From contig CM060202.1 of NCBI GenBank assembly GCA_030562195.1, positions 5,952,001 through 6,016,000 on the forward strand: DNA of 64,000 bases, written 5' to 3'. Below, piece after piece: positions 12,671-23,626 of the stretch. The notes beneath the pieces are model-generated. The model had not been told where the DNA came from and ran no database searches. It saw nothing but the letters and a program-made list of their open reading frames with translations. This stretch comes from Nipponacmea schrenckii (lineage: Eukaryota; Mollusca; Gastropoda; Lottiidae). Numbering within the stretch: the stretch's first letter is position 1; the number at the start of each line of letters is the position of its first letter. The translations under genes were made by a program, and so were the position numbers.

Positions 12671-14950
12671 ATGGAGGATTACCACATTTCTGCATCATAA
12701 AAACCGTAATCTAACGCATTATATTTAATTAATGTTTATGATTATGTAAATCAAATATTGATTAGTTAAAAGACGGCTATCTAGAAATCTGCACCGAGTA
12801 AAATATTCGAAATTACATGATATAATTTCAATACCATCATAACATGAAACACTATAGATTAAACATATCTACGGAAAATTATGCTCATTGTCAAGTTTGT
12901 GAAACCAACATGTCTAGTAGTTTCTTCTTAGTGGCCTGGAAATGTTGTTTTATGTTTCATGGACTTATTTGGCTAATAAAGTTTTAGAATCATATGTTTA
13001 CTGACTGTACTCCTTTACCTAATTATTAATTACATAGCATTACTGTCGCAAATAAAAATAATACATAATCAGGCCCGTACATACGGAAGTGGGGATGGCC
13101 TCTCCTTAAAGAAAATCGACACTAGTAGATTTTGACCGATGACGTTCATATCCAATTTTCACAATGATAATGTGATAGTATTCTGACCCTTGGTTAATAT
13201 ATTTAATTTATTTGATATAAGTCGTCAGTATAGAAAATCTGCCACTTTCTTCAAAATGCCACAGGAATGAAAAATTAGGTGAAATGAAATCACAGGTTTT
13301 GTTTAACTGGGATATAGTGGTCTGTTATTTTTCCAAAGACAAATGTTTGATGACAGTGATCTTACAAAATCCATCAAATTAATCTTGACATCATCAAAAC
13401 GCTAGTTCCCGAAAACAGCCATTGTATGATTCAAGTGAAGATAACTCATCAAGTTAAAGTATGGCTATGAAATGTTTGGTATTCTAAGAGGTTTGAGGAA
13501 TCACTGTTCACGAATAGTCAATTACAATACAAGAAGGATTATGATTATTCATGTGTTGTAGAAGGGTTAGAGGTCTCTTCCTCATAATAGGTCACGAATT
13601 ATCAGGAATAAATATTCGATTTTGTTTATGGTTCATATCATCTGCAGATCGAAATAGGCTTTTATCATAGTGAACTATTTCGAATCTCACCCACAATTTA
13701 AAATATGGATGTTTAAGGGTACTTTTTATTGATTTTCGTAAATAAATTGAAATATATTTTCTTTAAATGTAAATCCTCAAAGCCGAACATTATACCACTA
13801 TAGTTTGATGAGGATTATCCATGATTGATTTATACGATTAAACAGTATATTTGGTCATCGAATGTTTATAATTCTTTTATTACATATTGCCTGACGTTAT
13901 CCCAATAAGATACATAGAAGTTTGGTATCAAATTTCATTTTTAAGGACACATTCCAAATATTTTCTTTACATGTCAACGTGAATGAAGCAAAAGAAAACG
14001 AGGAGGATTCAGGAATACAACATGACAGTATGAGCACCAACTTCCGTCAATTTGGAATCGTAAGATTAAGACTCTGTTGCCTTAAATAGAGTTGAGGAGT
14101 TTTATAGAAATTAAAGCTTTAATGTACCTGTACATCCCCGATACATATACTAAGGTCAGAAAAATAACAATTAGAAATATCTGATTTATATTTTTTTCAT
14201 TATAGAAATAAAGAGGAAATTATTTTATCTTTCCAGTTATTCTGTGAAATCAGAACACAATCACAATATTTTCTTTAGTGCTTTTTACCAATTCTTTCTG
14301 TATTTTGAATTATTTTTATGTAGGGGTAGGAGGGTTTGATTTTCACAACTGTACTGGCCTGGGATGGAAAATATACGTCATTAAGACAATGATAGGAACT
14401 TTCTGGAACAAAGACAATAATGGATGGTGATTATCCAGAGTTTCAATGATTTTCCAGAATTCATAAATCCGAACACAAATAATGGGTCGAAGGTGTAATA
14501 CAACACGTTCCGCACTCTAACGTGAAAAAGTTGGAGTATGAAGGGGATTTAAAATCATTGCGAATCTTCAGTTGTATAATTTACTCATTGGTCTGTTTCG
14601 GTCTCTTTCACTCTCAAACGTTTAACTCTGCAGTATTATCGATACTATATTATGTAAATAGACGACACATCTATGTAAAATCAAGATTATGCTTTATTAT
14701 GGTATGGTATTATGGTATACGCAGTCTGGAAGTGGCTACCAGGAAATTCCAATCTTAAATTATGACACTAAAACGTTTTTCGAAAATTGTATGTAGCATC
14801 TTCATGTAATAATAAGTACTTGTTCCTTAGAATGTGTTATAAATTTGTTGTCATTGATAGAAAGAAAAAAAATGTGATTAGTGTTTTAAACCGATGAAAG
14901 CATGTTAGTTAGCCGGCGAAACATATCCATATGCAATGATACTATTGTAA
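12671..14950. other. Intergenic, no recognised gene
   Basis: AT-rich sequence with only short open frames. I found no domain, no repeat array and no terminal inverted repeats here. Confidence 0.45.
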
Positions 14951-14953
14951 GAA

Positions 14954-16140
14954 CCAGGGGCCTGGTTTTCGAAAGTATCTTAAGACTAAGACACGTCTTA
15001 AGATGGTCTTACGACATATCATAGTCGTAAGATGGGTTTTCGAAATTGTCTTAAGTTACGCTAAATCATAAATTTCATCGTAATCTTAAGACACCTCTCG
15101 ACCTGTCTTAAGATGGACTTATGATTATCATAAAAGTTATGATGGACTTATGATTATCATAAGAACTTCGATATCACGCGAATAAAAGAATATGGCTGCT
15201 GTTTACATGTACATTCGACAACAAGCTGAAAACGTACGCCGAAACAGATTATTTCGAGACAGTCTAATCCACTAGACTACATGGATGATGAATACTAGAT
15301 TTATGTAGAATGTTCCAAACAGCCCTAGCAAGGCCAACATCAAGATCTCGTGCCTTTCCAGTTTCATTCCAAATCATGGTTGCACTCAGATTTTATGCCA
15401 CTGGAGGCTTTCAGATGGTAAATGCGGACGTCCATAATATATCTAGAACAAGTTTCTCCAAAATAACACGTGACGTAACTACATGTTTAAAGAGGGTTTG
15501 TAATGACTACATAAAAATGCCAACTGACAAGGCTGGACTACGCAACATCACGAGAGGTTTTCATTAAAAAACAGACTTTCCAAATGTAGTCGGTGCCATT
15601 GATGGTACTCACATACGAATTAAAGCTCCAACAGAGGATGAGCATCTTTATGTTAATAGAAAGAGCTACAATTCTATTAGTGTTCAAGCAGTTTGTGATT
15701 CAAATATAAAGTTTTTGATCATTGTTGCTAAGTATCCTGGCGCCACTCACGATTCATTTATTCTAACCAATTCAAAGATATATGAATTATTCAACTCATG
15801 AGAAATTAACATTAGTTGGCTCTTAGGGATCAGTGGCTATCCTTTACGCCCATGGCTAATGACCCCAGTTCTCAATTACACATCGTGTAAGATATTAAAT
15901 AAACAAATAACATTCAATGTTGATAATATATTTCTTAAGTAATAACTATCAATTTTACTTTTTATAGAAAATGTTATCACTTATGACAGTCATAAGCGCA
16001 CCTTAGCTATGACTATCGTAAGACAGCTTTGATTTACATTCTATTACATGTCATAAGATATTCATAAGATGGTCTTAAAAATTGTCTTAAGATATATCTT
16101 ACGACGTTTCTTACGATACTTTCGTAAACCAGGCCCCTGG
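14954..16140 (+). mobile_element. Harbinger-type DNA transposon, decayed
   Basis: Terminal inverted repeats: CCAGGGGCCTGG at 14954-14965 and CCAGGCCCCTGG at 16129-16140, continuing inward as GTTTxCGAAAGTATC. Just inside both ends are clusters of CTTAAGA / CTTACGA motifs in both orientations (about 14980-15150 and 15985-16110). The interior encodes a broken HARBI1-like transposase. Length is about 1.19 kb. I could not assign a target-site duplication because the outermost bases are palindromic; by superfamily, PIF/Harbinger or an ISL2EU-like relative. Confidence 0.8.
15300..15870 (+). pseudogene. HARBI1-like transposase, inactivated
   Basis: One frame reads through an N-terminal part containing ALRFYATGGFQ, then an in-frame TAA at 15565-15567, then NVVGAIDGTHIRI (first catalytic Asp of the DDE domain) and PGATHDSFIL (second Asp). 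Another stop follows near 15800. The usual continuation is visible only in a shifted frame as LLGISGYPLRPWLMTP, where the family normally has Asp after LLG. The C-terminal part with the last acidic residue is missing. With two stops, a shifted frame and a truncated C-terminus this is not functional. The start is uncertain. Confidence 0.85.
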
Positions 16141-16789
16141 TCTGCACCATAATATACTAGTTAAACAAATCCACATAGGAAGATCTATTAAAATACAGCT
16201 CCGAAAATCAATAGAAGAGTAAAGCAACATTCAGAGAAAACCAAAATCCATATAAACGCTCGCGGTGCTAACAAAAATCGATATATCGTCCGAGAGCCAA
16301 TGAGAGTAGCGCATATGCTCTAAGTGGCATTGTCCAGCAACCTACGTGGTAGGATTGGCCCTGTATCCCCCCACCCCACTCTCTACAATGATTAAAAAAC
16401 AATACAAATTCTTTAAAATTTGTTATTTTTAAAACAATAAATTTGCACAATATTCACAATTTACATCACAATTACAGATCAAGGTTCAGTAATGTAAATA
16501 ACTAGGGTGATAAAATTTACATATTAGTAATTACAAGCGAATAATACCTTGCCAAATTTCTAGACAACTGTTCTTCAGAAAACTGAACTGCTATTTAAGA
16601 GGCAATGAAATTTTTATTAAATATTTATTCATATAAATTTCAAATAGGACTATCTATTTTACAAAATATACACCAAAAATTATTTAGAAATAAATGATTT
16701 TGATAAAAGTAGAAATTAAATTACAATAGGTTTCATGCAAAAATTATCTTATTCCATCTGTTTTTGAATAATAAACATGTAAATTTTAT

Positions 16790-17225
16790 TTCTTTTCAAA
16801 TATTGATTCTAAGTCATAGCAAAACAATGAGCAATTTAACTTTATTTCTTTCAAATATTGATTCTAATTCATAGCAAAACAATGAGCAATTTAACTTTAT
16901 TTCTTTTAAATAATCATTCTAAGTAATAGTAAAACAATGAACAATTAATTTCTATTTCTTATTAGATATTGATTCTAATTCATAGCAAAACAATGAGCAA
17001 TTTAACTTTATTTCTTTTCAAATATTGATTCTAATTCATAGCAAAACAATGAGCAATTTAACTTTATTTCTTTTAAATAATCATTCTAAGTAATAGTAAA
17101 ACAATGAACAATTAATTTCTATTTCTTATTAGATATTGATTCTAATTCATAGCAAAACTATGAGCAATTTAACTTTATTTCTTATCAAATATTGATTCTA
17201 AGTAATAGTAAATAATAGTAAAACA
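16790..17225. repeat. Tandem array, about 56-bp unit with higher-order repeat
   Basis: Units carry ATTGATTCTAATTCATAGC and AAAACAATGAGCAATTTAAC. Two unit types alternate, one with ATCATTCTAAGTAATAGT, so a block of about 165 bp recurs with few changes (for example near 16886 and 17050). It is non-coding and lies downstream of SOD-like copy 2. Confidence 0.85.
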
Positions 17226-18350
17226 GGGAACAAATAAATTGTATTTTATTTAAAATATAATCAACTTGGATTTTTTTATATATTTATTTTTATTATATTA
17301 TTTTATATATGGTTAATTTATATCAAAAATAGAATTTATCTCCTATAAACATTTTTTTTTTATTAATTAATAACAAAATATAGTCAATTTTTATTCAAAA
17401 AATAGAATCGTTTCTATAGTAAATAAGAAAACTAGCATATACTATTTCAATTAAACAAAGAATTTTTTTCTGTATATAGTAAATATAAAAACTTCATTTA
17501 AGAAGTAGCTGATTTGGATTCAAAATGTTTATAGTACTAATCAGCAAGGAATTGTATGGATTATTTTGGATAAACAATTTTGCTATGGTATAGTTAATTT
17601 GGAATTAGAAAAACAAAAATTATCTATAATTTATAATATTTGTAAAATTTAATTTCAGTTCGATAATAGAATAGTATACTAGATTTTAAAAAATTGAAAA
17701 GTTTCAAACGCAACAAAATAAACAAGCAAATTTTCTTTTAGTTTATAACATGTAGCCTAATTGTTTTCAATAATTAATGTTTAAGGTTCAAAACGTTAAG
17801 TTTTCTTCTTAAAGAGGCACAATTCTAATTATCAATATTGTTTGGTGAAACTTTCAAAATACGTCAAAATACAGACATATCTGTTTACAATATGGCGTTT
17901 AATTTGCTTAAAACGGTACAGTGGTTTTCTTACACCTCCCTAAAATTTTTACAAAGTTAAAAGTTTACGTAAGCCTTTAACATATTGTTGGCATTAAAAC
18001 AGAACAGGAAAGACTATATTGACTTTAAAACTTTATACAATTATAAAGTATCTTGAAGCTCTAAGCTCTACTTAATATAATTGGAACTATTAGAGTAAAA
18101 AATTAATAAGTTTGATTTCAATCGGTGACAATTAAGAAATATGCAAACTAACTAATATATTAATAAGTTTGACTAAAAGACAAAGTCTTGAAAACAAAAT
18201 GCTCAGAAAAATTTAAATTTTTGAAAGAAAAAGAAAATAAATAGAATAAAAAGACTGTTATATCATAACGTTGTTACTCAATTAAACTTTAAATTTGACA
18301 GGTCTATAACTGTTTCATATATTCATTTTACTATGGTAAGCATGCGTATC
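17226..18350. other. Very AT-rich spacer
   Basis: Long A- and T-runs and short open frames only; nothing recognisable. It is the 3' flank of SOD-like copy 2. Confidence 0.45.
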
Positions 18351-18424
18351 AATTAGTTTATTTATAATTTATCGTCCATTACCAGGGAAGATCATGGATC
18401 CTTGTTGAGCTTGAGCTTGACCTC

Positions 18425-19508
18425 CTAATACTGGTTGTTGAGCTCCCATGTTTCCTGACATTTGTCCCATTGTCCCATTTGTCCCACAGATCCCATTTGT
18501 CCCATTGATCCCATTTGTCCCATTGATCCCATTTGTCCCATTGATCCCATTGGTGAGAAGTTGTTCATATCATTCATCATGTTTCCTTGTCCCATACCAC
18601 CAATACCAGCTCCTGAAATAATATAATACATACATTATGATTATACATTGATGACAGCTCTTCCTCTCAACCCATATAGTACTCATTGTAGTCGAAATCA
18701 ACCTCAGTGATGTGTTTGGATTTACGAACGAATATCGTATTTGTTGTAGTTACATCAGGTGTCCGTGAGATTGTGTATCTTAATGTTGTATATGCATTTT
18801 CTTACCTTGCACCAAACCGCTTCCTCGTCTAATGGAATCAGCTGGTATATTGTCTTTGGTGATAGTACAGCAAAGTGGAATGGTGTTCATACATTGGTTT
18901 CCTAAGATTTCATTTGCAGAACATAAAGCAATTCCCGACCCTGGAAGGTTGTTAACTGGTAAATTGGTGATGGTGTCTTTGATGGAGACGGTGTTTTGGG
19001 AAAAGATATCGAATCGATCACCAATGATTCCTACGACTCGGTTTCCACTTCCGGTACCTCTCCAGAAATTAAGAGCCATTAATGGAGCTGGTGTTTGGCT
19101 TTGACTGGTCATGATTGGTCCAAGGCTATTGGCATCACAGTAACCTTCAATATGTCCATATTCAGTTACAACAAGCTGGAAGGTTCCTTGCATCTGTGAA
19201 TTCATACCAGCAGAGATCCTGGCGCTCATCTCGAGCTGGTTAGGGTTAAATCTATTTGGTGTTTTCTCGAAAGTTACTCTCAAAGAATCATCAGAAGCAG
19301 TTGAACCAATACACGTTAACAATTCTCTTCCTGGATTTCCTCCCATCATAGATGATCCTAAAAGTCCCATAGCTGATGTTCGTCCTCCTTGATTACCTCC
19401 TAAGAAATTTGTTCCAAACGGCAGTCTACCTAAATTCATCCCGAATTGAGCATTTGTTTGACTGAAAATGGCAGCAAAAGCTAAGACTATTACGTTTATG
19501 AAACCCAT
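18425..19508 (-). CDS. Secreted SOD-like protein with Met-Gly-Gln repeat tail, copy 2 (frameshifted tail)
   Basis: Two exons, complement(join(18425..18612, 18806..19508)), 296 residues as read. Exon 1 has exactly the length of copy 1 (703 bases), and the signal peptide, SOD-like domain and intron phase are conserved; differences are mainly conservative substitutions. Exon 2 has fewer MGSMGQ units. At the end of the repeat one base is missing relative to copy 1 (ATGGGACAATGG where copy 1 has ATGGGATCAATGG). The Gln/Ala-rich tail is therefore replaced by a short tail ending ELNNQY. The original stop would be at 18369-18371. The change may be real or an assembly error in the repeat. Copies 1 and 2 form a tandem pair in the same orientation, about 7 kb apart. 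Confidence 0.83.
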
Positions 19509-19680
19509 TTCTATTGCTGTATGTGTGGCTTGTTGCTGAGTGAAGATACAAGTGACTTATTGAGAAAAATTTGTGGATTTATACTATTTAAATTTCTTAA
19601 TTAGCTAAAATTTCTTAATGATGTGTATGTAACATTAATGAGGTAAATCACGTGACTTCCTGTTACCTTATGACGGGTTA
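19509..19680 (-). promoter_or_regulatory. Promoter of SOD-like copy 2
   Basis: TATA box TATAAAT at 19577-19583 (minus) and E-box CACGTG at 19649-19654, 69 and 141 bases from the ATG. This is almost the same spacing as in copy 1. The flanking AAATCACGTGACTTCCT is identical in both. Confidence 0.62.
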
Positions 19681-19699
19681 CCACATTTTTGCTTCGTGT

Positions 19700-22600
19700 T
19701 CGTCATTATATTTAATTAGTGTTAATTATTATGTAATTAAAATGCATATTATTTAATATTATACATCAGTACTGATTATTACTGATGCCTGATTTACTGT
19801 TGATTATTCGCCATTATAGGATTATGTTGTAAGCGCTCTAGGCCTTTGTGTTCTGTAGTATATGAAATTTTCCTTGTGTTAAGTGTAATGAAGGGTATAA
19901 AATATCGTATAACGTATACCCTTAATTAAAATCATATTTGTCAAAACAGATTACAAGATCGCGTATGTTTTTTTTTTTATTTTAGCTTAAATTTTTTGAC
20001 ACGAAACCGAAAGAGTTGTTTCCCTTGACATGTCTGAAAATTTTAACCAGAAATATTCAAGACCACAATTGTTTTTAAAGATTATGTTACATTTTTAGTT
20101 CGTAATTGGTTTTTGCTAGGTGCAAGGAAACTATTGTGCGGAATTAAAAAATAATTAAAAAAGGTAAATGTAGAGAAACAGTCCTATGTCTCCTGCTTAT
20201 TCTGAAGGTTTGGCTTAATAATGGCTCAAAATTATTAGTTGAAACACCAAAACTAGGTCAAACTGCTTAATCGACAATTGATTACGCTCCATTAGTCAAC
20301 CCTTTTAAAACAAATTTATTTCGATGAAGTATATGCATACTGCCCCTAAAATTTATTTGACGGTAAATTTAAACCTAACGCTTTTCAAAGGGCTGTTCTA
20401 CTAGAATACAATTTCAATAAGTTTTTCACTGCATCTTTGTATTTCGATGCCATGTATTATAATAATAAATTTGGAAAGGTACTCGAGATGTAGGGCCTAC
20501 TCGTTTTCAATATGCATCTATATATTATATCTATCATGCACAGCATCCTAGCAACTCGACTGACAACTTTACAACCTTTAAGAAAGTATACCGTGTTAAA
20601 GTTGGAGTGTTTATTTTCTAGTGTACATAATAAGAAATATTTTTTTCGACAATTTTTGTAAAATCGATCCTTGGCATAACCAAAATGAAACGTATCTATG
20701 CCACCGAATTAATTCAAAATCGATTCTCCGCTCCAATTATAGCGTACTTCTATTGTTAGAAATCAAAAATCAAAATTAATGTAAACCATTAAATTAAACA
20801 AAAAAATTGACACGTAATCAGGTCGATATTCATGATTTTTGGTGAAAAGTTCTTGAGTCATTTCACTCAATGTCGAAAATATAATATATAAATAAATGGA
20901 TATGCTTCAGTTTTGACTTTATTTCGTTTGGATATTTGCGTATACACGTATATATGTGATTATGAGGATGAGATCGTTTTCACACTTATACTGCCAACAA
21001 GAAATATTTTATTAAAATATTTGTAAAACATAGTTTAAAAGAAATCATTTAGTTAAAACTTAAATCAATGGTTAAAAGCATTATTAAAAATCTTATTAAA
21101 ATATTAGTATTTCTTTTAAATTCTTTTCGTAGATTGAAAGCAAACAAATTTGTTTGAAGAGTATATTCCATTCACGAGGGAATCGATACGGAAAGCTATT
21201 CCTCTGTATTTTGTATTATTTTTCTTGAGTAGTAAGTTGTAGTTTGATGATCTGAGGAAGGTTTGAGATTCAGGCTCTTTGAAGCAGTTGTACGTCAGAG
21301 TGTTGATTTTAAAACATATTCGATAGTTTTAAGTAGCCAGTGAAGATCTGTAAAGAACGGTTTTTGTAAAATATTATATGCTCTCTCTATTATTAGTCCT
21401 TGAGAACTTCAGCTGCTTTATTTGAAACTGACTAAAGTTAATGAAGAAGGTATTATGGTAAGCCCTATAACAGTAAATTAGAATTGTCTAGTGGATGCAG
21501 ATATGACGAAACGTTAATCCAAATTTTAGTAGGTTGTCCGAAAAGTTCCTGATTTTTCCTTTTCTATACGGGTGAAAGTTTGCTTTCTTTTCATTTTAAG
21601 CGTTTCATCCAGAGGAACACCCCAATAATTTTAACACAGTCGCTGTGTATTCCCTACCATTGTGTGAGTGTTCTTCATCATCCAAGGATGAATTCTAATG
21701 AAAATCAGATAAATCGAAAAAATATTTAATATGAGTTATTGACATTCTTCTTGAAAACGCATTGACGATACTGATTGAAATTCATTATTATCAATCTAAG
21801 ATTAACTCTTTTGAAAATAACGCGTCCTATTCTTGGCTCGTAAACTCTCTTACATATCTTTGTTTTTTGTTTTTGCCTTAAAAAAGGCAAAAAAGAGATT
21901 ATAATAAAAATATATTTTTGAAATCATGAAAGGAAAATTCAGTTACACCATTTACTGTAATATTCAAAAAAAATATATATTTTTTAACAGGTATCAGATA
22001 ATAAAGAATCAAAATATAGTTTTCTGAAAGGATACATAGGAATAAATGAGAGACAATGTATGGCTCATGTTGGAAAAACATCAACACTTAGTTTCTCATT
22101 GTGATATTCGAGAGTTTATATGGCCTTTTGGATTAAATAAAAAAATAAAAAATAAAGTACATTGGTGATGATTTTCTTGATTTTTTTTGTCAAAACTTAA
22201 TTTATTCGTTTAAAAGGTGAAGAAGCATCTAAAAATCCAAGCAGCCACACAACACGCCGAGCCGAGCCGTTTGTGTTACTGTTCATTAAAACCATTTCGA
22301 CAATTTACAGTACAAATACCGAGATTTTTCTTCATATTGGATTTTCGATCTAATTGTACTTTATGTTTGACTGCAGAGCTTTAATGAATGCTTTGTTCTT
22401 CAAGCCACTGCATCTTTTAAAAAACAAATGTTCTACTCTATCAAAGAAACATTATTTCCATAAATAATGTAAATACTTGAATCCATACTTCTGAGAGATA
22501 TTTTTTCAACTTTTTCATGAAAAACCAAACATTTACTCAAAGATCATAAGAATAGTTAATTTATTTATTTCACTTGTTGGCTTATTATACCAAAATCTGA

Positions 22601-23620
22601 AAATTCGATGAAAGAGGTTATAATAAAAATATATTTTTGAAATTTTTAAAGGAAATTCGGTTATGTGCAAACAAATATAATGTATACCAGGTATCAGATA
22701 ATAAAAAAGTCAAAATATAGTTTTCTAAAAGGATATATTGAAATAAATCAGAGACATTCTCGCTCATGTGTTGGACGAGGCATCAAAACACATATATCAA
22801 AGACTGATGGCAATGATTCTTTAAATTCATTTCAGCTTCATTGGTCAAGCAGCTTATATATTTATATTTATTGACCAATCAGGGATTCGATTCCAAATCA
22901 CACATATTATTTTTAACTCTGAATTTAGACCATATTTTCAACTTCCGACGTGTATGTAAACAATAAATACCATTTAATTGATAACTCGTGTTAGCTGATA
23001 TTTCCAATAATCAATGAATTAGGATTGTGGTAAGGTATAATTTAGACCGAAACATCTGCTCTATTCCATTTTTATTCTGATGTCAACTTGCGGGCAATCA
23101 CAACTTTTTCGTAAAAAAAGTCTAATTTGTTTTAGACTGTATCATCGACCAATAAACTATATGGACCATAATGTTTGTGAGGTGCGTCATTGGCCAAAGC
23201 TAAAGATATACCAATGAACTTGATTGACATTTTGATTACGGTGGCCTTAACAAGAGTTTACTTTAAATAATATTTCTGCCCGATTGATTATCGATTGGAT
23301 ATCGATTAGTTTTATAAACAAAATCATATTTTCAATGAGTAGATTTTATAGGTTGTATAATTAAACAGAAAAAACCTTCTTCGTTCTGTTGTTTTCACAC
23401 AATATCTTTATAAAAAGAAGTTTCAATTATTTAAATTGCCTCATCTTGTGTGTTCCATTTCATGTGGAACGTTATGTTTGCAGCAGGAGAATAAGAAGAA
23501 TATCAAATATAAATATAATATAACTAGTTGTGCTCTGAATCGAACAAATTCATATACCTGAAGGATAATCACAAAGAGGTTTAGCGTGTATGTAACAAAG
23601 GGTGTTCAGAACCAGATTAC
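19700..23620. other. AT-rich intergenic region with repeat fragments
   Basis: No gene recognised. A block of about 190 bp at 21890-22080 recurs, diverged, at 22615-22790 in direct orientation (shared TATAATAAAAATATATTTTTG and CAGGTATCAGATAATAAA). At about 21640-21860 lies a fragment resembling the 160-bp monomer of the pearl-type arrays near 27 and 57 kb (CATCCAAGGATGAATTCTAA, then ATCGAAAAAATATTTAATATG). It is probably degraded transposon material. Confidence 0.5.
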
Positions 23621-23626
23621 AAAATC

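Noticed and set aside
21526..21560. Mariner-like terminal repeat (TAGGTTGTCCGAAAAGTTCC)
   Set aside because: Only one end is seen; no inverted partner and no transposase fragment nearby.
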